DNA from: Deroplatys truncata
Lineage: Eukaryota > Arthropoda > Insecta > Mantodea > Mantidae
Direction: 5' to 3'
DNA length: 64,000 bases
NCBI GenBank assembly: GCA_030765065.1
Contig: CM060979.1
Span: 106,070,350-106,134,349 of the forward strand
Of the stretch, positions 44,746 to 57,286 are shown piece by piece. A program made the translations under genes and the position numbers. The notes under the pieces are model-generated. The model saw only the letters and a list, made by a program, of their open reading frames with translations. It had not been told where the DNA came from and made no database searches. The stretch's first letter is position 1. Each line of letters opens with the position of its first letter.

Positions 44746-45269
44746 AACAGTTTATTCGTTCTTATATTTATAACAGACAAAGAAAGAAGAGTCTCCAGAT
44801 CACTAAATCGAAAATGTTTTAAAATCTAACATTTTAACTTAAAATAGGACTTCTGCTTCTTTTTATTATTTATATAAATGATTTTTCTTTATCCATCGGA
44901 TGTATAGCAATACTGCAGTGTTTAACTGACACAAGCGTAGTGATTAGGTTATACCTTAAATAACTAGGGATTACAATTTAGTTCGTCTTGGTTCGAAACA
45001 AATAAACTCTTAAAATAGAGATAAAAGGAATGCCATGAAATATTATCAACAGATCTCGAAGTCCCTAATTGCATATTATACGGAATACTAGCATATTCCT
45101 AAAATAAACATACGTAATTAAATTTCTTGGTCTACAAATAGATAATTACTTTAACTGGATGGTTCATTATGCTTAAACTTAACCCTCTATGTTAGCCATT
45201 TCGTTCATTTTTGATGTTGGAGTCAGCGGGTATTTTAAGTCAGTTTATTATGCTTACTTTAACTCAATA
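44746..45269. other. No gene seen
   Basis: AT-rich sequence with nothing recognised. Confidence 0.45.
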
Positions 45270-46155
45270 AGGAAATACAGTCTCACCGTGACCGAGGTTT
45301 TTAAGACATGAACTCGCGAGCGGGAGGACTGCGGTTGAAAACCCCCAGGACCGTCATTCCTGACTCAGATTGTTTCCAGGTTTTGCTCGGTCTTCATAAC
45401 TGGTAAATGCCAGGGAGGTACCCTTAACTTGGGCCTGAAACGTTTGCTTCCCAAATTTTCTTTCCTAGTTACTAGGCGTGTTTTTAAAGTATGCACCGAA
45501 ACTTTTTAAAAAAATAACACAACAATATTTTCCAAATACTTTGTTATCATGCATTACCTTACACTTTACACTACTTCTCCACATAGTCACTGCCGTTATT
45601 TAGGCTTTTGTCGTAAGGAGAAGCCAGTTTTTGCACCCCTTCTTGCTCTAGCTTCACAGTCATCGTCGTTGAAATGTTTTCCAACAAGGAATTTCTTCAG
45701 ATAAAGAAACAGATGAAAATAGCTGAATCCCGACTGTAGGGAGGGTGGTCGAATTGTTCCTGACCAAATGATGGGATCAGATCTTGAGTTCATTTGGCTG
45801 TGTGTGGCCGGGCATTGTCACTCGTTATTGTTTCCCCATAAACCTCTCACAATTGGCGATGAAGTTTGTTGGCGTAACATTTCTCGCATTCAAAACATGA
45901 ATCACTGATCTGACTACCCAGTCGGCGGGTCGATTATTTTGAATACTTCTACATGCGCTAACAACAGGAAAACACCAAGTGTGATCGTTCACAGTTGCGC
46001 TTGCTCAAAATTGCGACTGCAGCGCTGTAGCGGCAAAATATTAAAACGGTATGTACTTTAAAAACACGTATCGTATTCCTTCATTTTATGTATCATCCGA
46101 GTTCATCGCTTTGGCGCCGAATGTAGTATGACCAGGCATTAAACACTACCAAACA
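45270..46155 (+). mobile_element. tRNA-type SINE split by a mini-mariner
   Basis: The left part (45270-45474) matches 63661-63850 (TTTCCAGGTTTT..TCATAA, then AAATNCCNGNGAGNTACCCT). The right part (46069-46155) matches 63850-63918 (TTATGTATCATCCGAGTTCAT against the copy there, ending TTAAACAC). The 594-bp mini-mariner lies exactly between. The head resembles a tRNA gene (GTGACCGAGG; GCGGTTGAAAACCC). Confidence 0.65.
45475..46068 (-). mobile_element. Internally deleted mariner-type element (594 bp)
   Basis: Terminal repeats GGCGTGTTTTTAAAGTATGC (left) and CGTGTTTTTAAAGTACATAC (inward from the right) are flanked by TA at 45473-45474 and 46069-46070. On the minus strand near 45690, YFHLFLYLKKFLVGKHFNDDD matches the mariner C-terminal SDFHLF region with the catalytic Asp replaced by Tyr. 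Most of the transposase is gone, so it depended on another copy for movement. It differs from the mariner at 31 kb in its terminal repeats. Confidence 0.8.
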
Positions 46156-46156
46156 T

Positions 46157-47020
46157 TAAAAAATCTGCTGTGTTATACTCGCATGGCTTTCTCTACTCTT
46201 GTACAAACTATTTTTACAAACACTTATTCTCCATCTACTTCATGTTAATCGAGATATCGAGATGTTAATTTTATTGTTAATTTTCTTGTAGATGCAAGGC
46301 GAATTGGTAGGCTTTAAGCTATCGTCAAATATTTTAAGAGCTGGTTGCTATGTGGAGTATTCCATTCTCTTTGCATTACCAGGACAAAAAAAATGAATAA
46401 CTAATTTGAGAAAAAGTATAAGTATTGGAAAATTTAAGGGAATGACCAACAATATCTCGAAATGGTTCACTAAAAAAATGTATATGACATAAGTTGTGTA
46501 TTTTAACGCGATCTACATTTTTTGTGCAGTAAAATTTTGTCTATCTCCTATGGTTTACCAGTTATGCAAAAGTCGTTAACAATGAAGAATACTTTTGGAG
46601 ACATTCCCAGAAAATTCGAGATATACAGTTCATTTGTCATGAAAATATCTTAAACATATGATATTTTAATCAAAATCGTTAGAGCCGTTTTTGAGAAAAT
46701 TAAAATTTTCAAAAAATGTTCAATGTAAAGGGTAATTTGGGGTGAGGAGATTTTCTTGAAAACCTTTGTGTCGCATCTCTGGAAGATACTGAACCTAAAT
46801 ACCAAGTTTGGTGTTTATCAGACTGTTCGTTTCTGAGTTATGCTGTTCACAGGCAGACACACAGACACGCACAGACACACACACACGGACATGTTTCCAA
46901 AAATGCTGTTTCTTATTCACGGGGCCTCAAAACATGTATTTCCGGTGAAATATCGGTATCGAGTTTTTGGATGGAATACAGTACTTCCCCTACTTACTAT
47001 ACGTAGTAGAGAAAGTAAAA
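46157..47020 (+). mobile_element. Family A repeat, near full length (copy 12)
   Basis: Left AAATCTGCTGTGTTATACTC then GCTTTCTCTACT; right AGTAGAGAAAGT. CA-type microsatellite at about 46854-46886. It starts immediately after the split SINE. Confidence 0.7.
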
Positions 47021-48003
47021 ATACCGTCTCATTTTTGGGAGAAACTTGGTTGAAAGTAACTGATCTTTATATTACAGAAAATGTGAAAAGAATAATTTCT
47101 AGTACATAAAAATATATTAATGCAGAAATCTGTTTAAGAACCTAGAAATGCTTGCTATTCTATGTGAATGTGTACCATTTACAACGACGTTTATAAATCT
47201 GTGCTGAACCAAAATATACATGACAAAAGCGTTGCACAAAAATATAATTGCAGCACTATAACGTTATCAAAAATTGGTTTATTATGAATGCGTTTTAAAA
47301 ATAATTCTCTTCCCTTTAGCTTAAAGACTTTTTACTCGTAATAGTTTAAAGAGATCTACTAGCCTTCAGCAAAGGATTCGTCATCATTACATCGTGTTGT
47401 TGATACAACTCAGCATCTTTTCTCTTAGCTTTAAAATTAATTTCTCAGCCAGATGATAATGAATGTTTCTGACATGGCTCCATCACCTTTAAAGCGGAGA
47501 GCAAGCATTTCAAACATACGTCCTTCAGAGTTACTATACAAGTGGGGCTTGCATATTGCAATGTATGGCAGAATTCCACAGAGAGCTCTCGACGCTAAGT
47601 GCAAGTTTCCCTGTCCAGTTAATGTCCACGGTCCTTTCACCAGCAGACTGCGGTTACGCTCCGACCTCCTTCATATTGTCCTTCTAGTTAACGAGAACCG
47701 CTGGCCTTTGTTCGGAACAGGGGAGCAGGAGGGCTCTGTAGCACATTACATTTTCAACCAACTACTTTTTAGACAAGATTATACAGTGAATAAATAGTTC
47801 AGAGTTTTCAACAGTGGTAGTTAATGCTACCTTTGGCAGTTTTATCTCTTCTTGTTCTTCACAACGCAGCTGGCATTTATTTGGTCCTGTTAAAAATGAC
47901 GAATTAGGATTTATAGGCTGTTTTAAAAGTGACTTTAAAGATTAATAATAACAATAATAATCATAGTAATAATAATAGTATGTGAAACGACAGCCTTTGT
48001 GGG
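47021..48003. other. Unassigned; contains a 114-codon open frame
   Basis: Plus-strand 47453-47797 is open and compositionally more protein-like than its neighbours (starts MIMNVSDMAPSPLKRRAS). However, no domain, signal peptide or splice context is recognised, and the opposite strand is also partly open. It could be a relic of a retroposed gene or chance. Confidence 0.25.
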
Positions 48004-48252
48004 CCTAGGCGACGAGTGGACGATTATGCAGCGATACGGGGAAATTATATTACAGTATCAAGCTTCCCCCATCCAGAATGTTGGTTTTCGTTTTCTACAG
48101 ACCGCTACTTATCGTGGCTCCTCAAATGTAACACGATGTGAATGGGCACAGTCTTTATAATGGGCTGAAAAATCCACGTCTCTTCCTAGAATGGGCTCGA
48201 ATCCACGCGCATTAATTTGCTGTGAACCGGAACACTATGCCACGGCTCTAGA
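48004..48252 (-). mobile_element. tRNA-type SINE, minus orientation
   Basis: Read on the minus strand from about 48252, GAGCCGTGGCATAGTGTTCC and GTGGATTCGAGCCC resemble A and B boxes. The body shares TATCGTGGCTCCTCAAATG-type sequence with 15395-15625. Confidence 0.5.
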
Positions 48253-49278
48253 CTAATGTATAATAAATCTAATAATATTCCTTTAGGAGAAACATATATA
48301 CACAACTAATGGCACTTTTTTAAGCTTCGTTTTTGCATGTAGTATATTTAAGATTTTAATGAAAACATACCTTAGTATTTCAATACGAACATTTAAAATT
48401 AAATCCATTGTTCTAGCTTTAAACATTAGAAAATAAGGCGAAGGTAAAAATCATTTTTTTCAATACTGAAGCTTAAAAGAAATCTGGCATTACAATTGTA
48501 AACCTAAGTCTTGAAGTACAATTGGAATAAATATAAGTGAGTATATTCCGTTAATCTGATTACAAGCTATGGCTCTTCATCTGTCTAGTTTGCGGTTACT
48601 AGATGAAATTAAAGAAACGATTTTATTAGCTCACCCTATAACTCTAGCAATCGAATACTTCCTCCGGCAAGCAACTGTGAAAATGTCAAGAAATCGACTG
48701 AAGACTGCATTGCACAGTGTCATGGTATGAATGGTGCGCTATATACAGAAGGAATTCTGTAAAAATATTTATAAATGTTTTGTAAAAATTAAATTACAAT
48801 ATTTGACCCAGAAAATGTGCGTTTATTTATTCCCTTCCCAAATATAGATTGCTTAGTCGAAAAGCATTATTAGAAAAAATAGTTAAAATGTTTAATCTCC
48901 TATAAAAGTATCTTATTGGAGTGCACTTTTCTGGAAATAAGACTTTAGTTAGGTTTCAACGTCTATTTAAATGCTTCCCATGTAACCTCAATATGTAGGT
49001 ACTACTAATGAATTGAGAAGTGTGCTATTTGCTTGAAATGCATTGCCACATTATGGCTGTATAATGATTAGCAGTAAGCACAATAATTATCTGGAAACGT
49101 TACTGAAAACTAGATGCTTCCGTCATAGTAACTCAAAAACGATATTTTTGTTTTAGGTATTGCAATACTGAACGGAGTTGTCGGTGTTGCATTTAGAAAG
49201 CTTTAAGGTTTGAAAGACTTTTCATAATTAAGTGGTAACAATAACTATTTAAAAGAAGCGAAGCACTTTTAATGCGTT
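48253..49278. other. No gene seen
   Basis: AT-rich sequence with nothing recognised. Confidence 0.45.
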
Positions 49279-49291
49279 ATTTTTAGCATGC

Positions 49292-49666
49292 GGCGGCGCC
49301 GTGGCCGAGTGGTTAGACCGCTCGCCTCCCACCGAGGCGGCCCGGGTTCAATCCCAGGGACCTGCATGTGGGATTTGTGGTGGACGAAGCGGCGTCTGGG
49401 CGGGTTTTCTCCGGGTTCTCCGGTTTCCCCCGCCATTCATTCCACCAACTGCTCCATCATCACCTTTCCTTTCATCCATTTCACCAACATTTCGTTTCAT
49501 CTACTTCCTTCATCCCATACCAGGCATCGGGCTGATCACCCATCCTGGATGCTCTGTCTGATCCATGAGTGTCTGCTCCTCGACGGGCCTCTGACCCCAG
49601 GCACCCGCTTGTAAGTCCTGGGGGGTGTAATTCCTACATAAGAGGAGGGTAAACAGATAATGAATG
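49292..49666 (+). mobile_element. tRNA-derived SINE with 13-bp target duplication
   Basis: ATTTTTAGCATGC is repeated exactly at 49279-49291 and 49667-49679. The head has GTGGCCGAGTGGTTAGACCG (A box) and CCCGGGTTCAATCCC (B box), similar to a serine or leucine tRNA. The 3' part ends GGTAAACAGATAATGAATG. The GC-rich body and intact duplication indicate a fairly young insertion. The plus-strand frames at 49288-49614 are SINE artefacts. Confidence 0.9.
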
Positions 49667-49679
49667 AATTTTTAGCATG

Positions 49680-51865
49680 CAATCAATTTAATGCTACCAG
49701 AGATATACAAGGCTTAGGAAGAGAAACAAGACGAAAATATTATTATACCCGAAATTTATTGTAAATGTTATGCATATTTGTTGAAGGTTCAGTTTGTAAT
49801 GAAACAATCTATTGCAATGGGAAAAAGTTGATCTTAAACTTTATCTAGGAAATTCATCAAATATGTAGTTAATTAAAGCCGGTTATCGAGACCCAGGAGA
49901 GAAATTAATAATAATAATTAATAATAACATACGATCGAAATCAAACATAACGACAAAAACATGCTGAAAATAGATAAAGGGTATAAAGAGAATCAATTTA
50001 TAAAATAAAAAGACGCCCGCTCTGTAAATTCATACTAGGAATGGGTTTTGTTGGAAAGGCAGAAAAACAATTTTTGTTTTCCTCGAAAGAAAAGCAGATG
50101 TACCTACCTGCTATCGGCGACAAGAAGTCTACCGGAAGTTTCGCTGTACTTTGGCTCGGACGTGAAGTTAACAATGGTTTCAAAGCTTAGCATGGTCAGA
50201 AAGCATACGTGTCTTATCTCCGATCTAGGAATATTCGTGGGAAGATTTTAAACTCAAAATAAGTTGTAAGAAGCAGACGCGAAAGTTGTCAAAATGGGGG
50301 AGCCAATAATAAAATCATGAAACAAAAATGATAGCTAATAAAAGATCGCGAATACATCACATGATACGTTTGAACTTAAAACGGAACGAAACATAAGGAA
50401 GATGGGGGAAAATTCTAAGTTTGGCGAAAGGCGTGAGAAAGGAAAAAGAAACGCCATGCCCACAGTCGGGTAAAAACTAATGACGAGGACGGTTGAAGAA
50501 ACAAAATAAGAAGAAAATAATCAGAAAGTTTGAAGTCTGAAATGAAGTTGTGAAATCTAGGCAATTCAAGGGGTAGTCGGAGGAACACATAAGTAGCGAA
50601 TTCGAAAGTGATGACAATAATAACAGTGGATTTGAGGACGATGGTGGTGGGTCGACCAGATAGAAATATTCGTAACAAAATAAAGAAATAATAACTCAAT
50701 CTTCGCCGGCAGCATTATTAATAGCATCACCGCAGTGTCACCACCCCTGAAAACCGAACCTCAGCTCTACCAGAACAAAATCCTAATCCCTGCCATCCAA
50801 CAATCGAACCCGGGACTCTGAGTCTCCTAAAGTGACAGCAAGGAACAACACGGATGTGTCAAAGGTCAGCGTCATAATGTTTGCAAATGAAGATGAGTCG
50901 TTACTATTTTGCGGGGATCTGCCGCGTAAAATTAGCTGAAATAATTCCTGTAATAACAAATAATTAGAACATTTGCAGACTGATCTGCTTGCATAACGTT
51001 TCTACACTTAATTAGTTACTAAATTAGAGAAAACACTGCCAGGAAATCACTGGCCAGATTTATGATGGCTGTGTAGATAATCGCAACCACGTACGGTTAT
51101 GCCATTCCCTCTATCATAAGAGAGGTGAGCCTATAATTGCATGCAAAGCGATGATTTCACCGAGAGACATAAATGACTTTGTGTGTGTTCATTGGGTTAT
51201 AGTATAGCGCTATATGCTCTAATATATAGACCTTCCGAGAATTATAATGGGGTACATTCAGATCTTAAATGTTCACGGGCATGTAGTGAAACATGGGATT
51301 GCTGCTAAACTATTCATCCTTTTCATATAAGTCAATGGTAGCGAAAATGGGACTCGCGAGGCAGTATGACTCGCAGCCGCCACTGCTTTTCTAGCTGTCT
51401 ATTCGTTTGTTGCTGAGTGGTGTAGTGCGTGTTGCATATTTGATGACTCGAGGGAGAAAGGCATTTTCGCCACCCTTGATATAAGCCAACACTTTTGAAG
51501 TATTCCCGTTATTGCTCGTGCTCATCCAATTATAATCTTCATCAGGCATAGGGCGGCTCTTCAGAGCATTTCTTCTTAAAGGGTACGTAATCCCCATACA
51601 CTGATCATTTCATCGTATACATTCGCTTCAATAGTGTTGGCTATACATCCATCTTAGACACATTCATCAAACACCGAAGGATTTTTTTAACTTATAAAAA
51701 TAGTGTTCTGTTATGTGTGGAATATGCGAAAGCTAGTGCAATAGTACTATAAATAGCTTTTGTCACGTATTAATGGTTATATTAATTTTTGAGAAATAGA
51801 AACTGCGTACAGCTCAAATTAATATTATTACCTAGGAAAATAAATGCTTTAGCATTTATATTAAC
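49680..51865. other. No gene seen; possible tRNA-like relic near 50.8 kb
   Basis: At 50788-50830 the minus strand contains CCCGGGTTCGATTGTTGG, a B-box-like motif, possibly an old SINE head. The 50.2-50.7 kb stretch is purine-rich on the plus strand. No coding region is supported. Confidence 0.35.
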
Positions 51866-52345
51866 TAAGCGAGATAGTTCCGCGGTAACGTGTGAGGCTC
51901 GCATTCGTGAGGTCACGGGTTCGATTTCCGTCGACCGTCATTTTCGTGGCTTTCACTGGTCGATAGGCGAATGCTGGGTAGTTTCTCATTTACTACGATT
52001 TCCTTTCCATAATTTACCTTTAATTCCGCTTCCATCTCATATTTCAGGTGTCCTAGGTTTCGTAGCATATGGCAGTGCCGGACAGATAGCGCGAATGCTT
52101 GCTCAAAGGAAAGGGTACTCCCCGTGGTCATTAGAGGGCTGTTTGGTCGACCCGTCGTTCATTGCCTTCTCTCTGGGCAGGTCCAGCAGTGGGACGAGCC
52201 TAGAACTGTTTACGGACTTCCGCGCGTCTCTGTGACCCGCCTGTCTTTCTGCGGCCGTAGCCTCCTGTAGTTCCTTCAGCCCTTATGAAGGGTGGTAGCC
52301 ACAATTAATCTATGTAGCTCTCAGTGCGCGACTTGTCCCCCTCCG
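51866..52345 (+). mobile_element. Long tRNA-type SINE (about 470 bp), plus orientation
   Basis: The head contains GATAGTTCCGCGGTAACG and TCACGGGTTCGATTTCCGTC. The body carries CACTGGTCGATAGGCGAATG and AAAGGGTACTCCCCGTGG, and ends near GTTGTATAACC. It matches the minus-oriented copy at 3480-3942. The 148-codon frame across it reflects SINE sequence. Confidence 0.7.
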
Positions 52346-54839
52346 TTGTATAACCTGTACCTATTATTAAGATCTCTTGATTTTTCATATGATAATTAAC
52401 GCTAGTCTAACCTTTCATAACATCAAATAATTTACATTATGCCATAAACATATGTACTTCATACAATAAACTAAATCTGTAATATATCATCTGTTTGCCG
52501 AATCCGGGACGTATACTCCAAATTCATTGTCTATTAACTAATATCTACTTACATAATATGTTTCCATGCGTAATTGTACAGGTGTGTTATTAACCTAATT
52601 AGCTAAAGTGGAATAATAAAATAAAATAAGAATTTAATAAAGATAATTAATTCAAATAATGTTTCCTACTACTTCTGTTTTACTGAAAGCTAGTAAAACT
52701 TGTTGCCAGTTGGATTTACTTTTTGATTTATTCTTCTAACTAATACCCCTCTTAATCTAAGCGTGCATTTTATAAACTTATTTAATCTTTTACTTCATCT
52801 TTGGTTAATTAATATTTTCTAGATATTACCAGTTTAATTGTTGCATTTAATTATTTATTACTTCTTATTTAACTAATTATCCATTCCTTTTGCTTCTACT
52901 CTCAAGCTTATTTAGCTAAATTCTTTATTGCCGTTGTTCCTGCTCTAAACTTGTTTGTTTTGTTTAAAGTTTAAACCTCGGTAAACTCCACATTACAATT
53001 TAACATAAAAACATTATTTAAATAATAATTACGTTATAATTAATCATGTTAACTAGTTTTTAAACCTTAGAATTCCTTTATAATTAAAATAACTACTTCT
53101 GTAATAAATCCATTTACAACATTTTTACATCGTTTACTAAATATTCCTCAATTTCACCTGAAGCTTCATAAATATTTATTTGTATCATTATTGTTGATAA
53201 ATGTAATTATTTAAATGCTGCAGTAAAATTATATTACTTATTTAATCTAAAATTCAACCTAAACGTTTTTTATTCTATGTTTTACCTTTATCTTTAACCA
53301 CTATACCTATAATGTTTATATCTGCAATATGTAATAATGTATAATCACTTCTTTACTTATTTCTTGTTCATATAAATTAACTACTTTTTCCTTAACTTCA
53401 TCTATTCTACTCTCACTGTTGGGTATTTTATACCATTCTTCCTTAATTCATTCTTTCACTCACCTTCTCCTTCTCAGCTCCAGTAATCAGCTCCATCCTC
53501 TCTTCCAATCCTCCCTTGGCTCCTGATTCCTTCTCTGTTATCGGCAACTATTCCATGTACTTCATACACAAAAAATTGAAAATTTTGGAAAAAATAAATA
53601 ATAGCAAACTCACAACTGTACTTTACTACCTAGAAAAACGGATACAGGCTTCACCTTATTGTCACAGTGTGCCTCCCTATTATTGTTGTGTTCTGCATTG
53701 TTTTAAAGCATGACCTGCAACTACACCAAAGTAAAGTTTTTAGATATATCAAATGGTGAATTTACCGCATTTCTTTCCCTGTCGTGCAGAACTTCAAGCC
53801 TGAAATGTCAACTAAGCCAATAAGGAACTACATGGTAAAGAGGTAGAAAGAGAAAGAAAAGAAAAGCAACAAACTAATCTTCAGTGTTTAGCCGGGAGTA
53901 GGTATAAGCAGCAGGTTTGTAAGTGACTAATGCGAGAGTGCGATGGAATATGAAGTTTTTTAATGAATAGCCTTTCAAATTGTAAAATAAGAACTAATAC
54001 ATGTATAAAATAGTACGTTAATTCAGTTTTTTCGTAGAATATAACTCTAAAGAGTTGGTATGTGAAATCATGAATTTTCTGTGTTTTTGGAGAACATATT
54101 GATATTTATAGTGTGTTATAGAGCCTAAAATTTCTCATTATACATATCTTAATTGTTTCTTTGATATGTTCAAGTTTTGTTATAGTTGCAATCGCCTTGC
54201 GAGAGTGTGTAAAAAGAGAACTATCCACAGGAAACCTGTTTTTTTTTGAATGAGCATACCAAATTCAGGAACACCTATACGTTTTCAGAGAGCGGTATAA
54301 TAACTGTTATGAAGTTAGGTAGGATATTGCCGAGAACATAAAAGCAGCTACACGAAAATTACTACAAAAGAGATGTATCCCGATATCTTACAAAAGCTCA
54401 GCTTGAAAGCTCGCTTTTCATTGTACTATCACAGAGAATGTAAGCCAAAGTTGTGGGGCTCGTGTTGATATGAGCTACGAGATTTCTTTGCTGGAGCAGA
54501 ATTAGCTGCCGCAGAGTGGGGCCATAAATCTTCTCCTGCAGCCAAATGTTCGCCTCCTCCTAAGACTCTACATTCCGGCCATTAAATACCTAGAGCAAAG
54601 GAAGGACTAAGTCAACCTTTGGACATTCCCATTCATTAACTCCCCAGTTGCTCTCTGGCAGGGATACACACTCAAACAGCAATAGACTAGGAAGCTTAGC
54701 CTGGAATAGGCAGCCTCTATCATCACCGTCCCGAAACCTAATATACCTCGCTGAAACATCAACTTGATAGGTATACGTTTAATTAAAAGAGTCTTTTTTC
54801 TTCACTGAAATACATTCCTTCGTGGAAGTATTGCGATTA
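52346..54839. other. AT-rich, pyrimidine-biased sequence, no gene seen
   Basis: 52.4-53.5 kb is T- and C-rich on the plus strand with many TTTAATT-type words. No open frame, repeat relation or RNA gene was recognised. Confidence 0.45.
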
Positions 54840-55686
54840 TTAAAAATCGGATGTGATTGATGCATTCACACAATTTTTCTATAAATGATAAATTCACCCA
54901 TGTTCGTTATATATGAGTATCATATGTTTCATATAAAACGTGAATATTCCCTACGATACATTTTTGCTCAGGAATTATTTCAAAATAAAATGAAGGTTTA
55001 AACACTGAAACACCATTTAAATGTGTTAGCTCTTGCAACGGAAAGACAAAAAAGAGGAAAAAAAGGGGGGAGGAAGGACTAGCAGACTTTTAAGCATTAG
55101 TTAAGGTTATGTTAGGATGATTCTAAACTTACAACATGAATAGTTCGAAAATGGATACGGCTACAAAAAATTGACACAAATTGTGTATTTTAATGAGCTC
55201 TAAATTTTTTCTCTTATTCTTAAGATTTCCTTTATGTACAAAATTCAGTTAAATAAAGGGAAGTTAACAGATTATTCAAGATATAAATTTTATTTCCAAT
55301 CTCAATATATTAAACATATGACATTTTAATATAAACTGTTACAGCTTTTTTGAGGAAATAAACAATAATGAAAATATTTCCGTTTAAAGAGTAGTTTGAG
55401 TTGGACGTTTTTCTTGAAAATTATGTCGCACCCTTGGAAGATACCCAGTTTGACATTTAACCGACTTGATTTTGAGTTATACATGTACACATGTATACAC
55501 AAACACACACGCGCACACACACAGCACACGCCCACATGCTCCCTACATACACACAAGGACCTTTCTTCTAAAAATGCTTTATTGGATTGGGAAATCCCAA
55601 ATTAACAAAATCTCCATATCGGATTTGTGGTTGGAATACAATACTTCCCCTTACCTACTATTGATAGGTGGATGAGAAAATAAAAA
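54840..55686 (+). mobile_element. Family A repeat, diverged (copy 13)
   Basis: Family A order is kept, with a GATGTGATTGATGCATTCAC left end and a CA-rich microsatellite at about 55498-55555. The right end GGTGGATGAGAAAATAAAAA is degraded. Old copy. Confidence 0.5.
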
Positions 55687-56043
55687 GCGGTTTATATCAG
55701 AATAATATCAGGGTTTATATCAGTGAGGGAGAAACATTAATATTTTAATACTCCCAATAACGTAATGTATCATGATCATCGTGATGTATACAATCCTCAT
55801 CAACTTCAGGGATTAATCCATTACGCCTGAAGTTGTAGCGGTCTCATTAGCAATTGAGGACCTCAATCGTAAAACACCATAACCGATATTTTGGGTATAA
55901 TGCACTTCATGGTGTTCTTAAGTTTTTAATTTCCAAACCTCTTTGTAGACTTCGATTTATAGTTCAAATTTGGTTATGCAATATAACATCCTTCCCCTGT
56001 GCTTGTTCCTTCCGGTAACATTTTCTGTATTGGGATGATTTTC
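55687..56043. other. No gene seen
   Basis: Nothing recognised between two family A copies of opposite orientation. Confidence 0.45.
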
Positions 56044-56560
56044 CTTTCTCTACCACCTATCTAACAGGTAGAAGAGGATTTATATTCCAAGCAAAAGCCA
56101 ATGTCGAAAGTTCACCGGAAATACATGATTTGAGGCCCCTGTATCCAATAGAAAGCATGCTTTGCGCACGCGAGTATGTGTATCTATGAACAGCACAACT
56201 CAATACGAAAAGTATGTTAAATACCAAACCTGGTATGTAAATTAATTATCTTTAAAGGTACAACACGAAGATTATAAAGAAAATCTATTTCAAGAAATGA
56301 AAAAAGAATTCGTTAGTTTTGATTTTCTCAAAAATGCCTCTATCGATTTTGATTAAAACATCTCGTGTTTAAGATATTTGCAAGATGAATAAAATGTATA
56401 CCTTAACTGGAAAGAGCGTATGAAGTCCTCTTCATTCTGAATGAATTTTATTAAATAGTGAACCGTAAGAAATAGATAAAAGCGAACTAACAAAAAATGT
56501 AGATCTCGTTAAAACAATTTATGTCACACTTTTTGTGGCATTAACCATTTCTGTGATGCT
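56044..56560 (-). mobile_element. Family A repeat, minus orientation, truncated (copy 14)
   Basis: It begins CTTTCTCTACCACCTATC and proceeds through the reverse complement of the family A right half (CACCGGAAATACATGATTTGA; TTTTGATTAAAACATCTCG). It fades near 56560. Confidence 0.6.
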
Positions 56561-57286
56561 TCTATTGTTTATAATTGGTTTGTATTTCGATGTTCTTATT
56601 CTTTACTATACTGCTAAGTCGTTCTTGTTTTCTTTGTGCGCTTTGTTTTCATTTCTTTTTCGTAGTCGTACAAAGAGAACGGAATCTCAAAACTATCACA
56701 TAGCGACCTCCTTTTAAAAGATTTCACTATCACTTAAGCCTAATATATTCCCCTTGTAACTACAACGAAATGTGTAATGGATATATTTTCTAGCTTCCGT
56801 AACAAGCTTCTAGCTTCTAGCTTCCTTCTAGTTTTTAAAAGGCGTATAAAAGTAAGCAATGGGGATAGAGAATGTAATGTGAATGCAGCATATGAGATTT
56901 TTGGTATACATCTTAAAATGTCGATTTATTTTCGAGTATCTAATTTACTGTCCTATCCAAGAGATTAAGTTATAAAGATATCATTTTTTTACCTCAATTT
57001 TACCATCTCTTGTTTTTCAAGCATAATTGTAGTCACTCGATTGGCAGGGTACTTTACCTCCCCAAAATATGGCCGAACTGCCGAAGGGTAACATTACAAC
57101 TTAAACCTAATGTTTTTATGCTACGCAACCGTTTTCGTAATGCCGATTTTCCTTTTGTCTTTTAATTTATTAATTGTCGCTTAACTGCTAGCGGTTATAT
57201 TGCCACATACAAATTGTGGAATAATTCTATAATACATAAAAATGTGAATAAAGTTATACATTGCAACAAGTCATTACAGTGCAGAC
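56561..57286. other. No gene seen
   Basis: AT-rich. A short family E-related piece (GGCCGAACTGCCGAAGGGTA) lies at about 57072-57091 on the minus strand. Confidence 0.4.

Noticed and set aside
47453-47797. Host gene encoding a 114-residue protein
   Set aside because: No recognisable domain, promoter, splice signal or homologous copy; length is within chance for this window.
49292-49366. Functional serine or leucine tRNA gene
   Set aside because: A and B boxes are present, but the sequence continues into a SINE body flanked by a target duplication, and I could not fold an intact cloverleaf.
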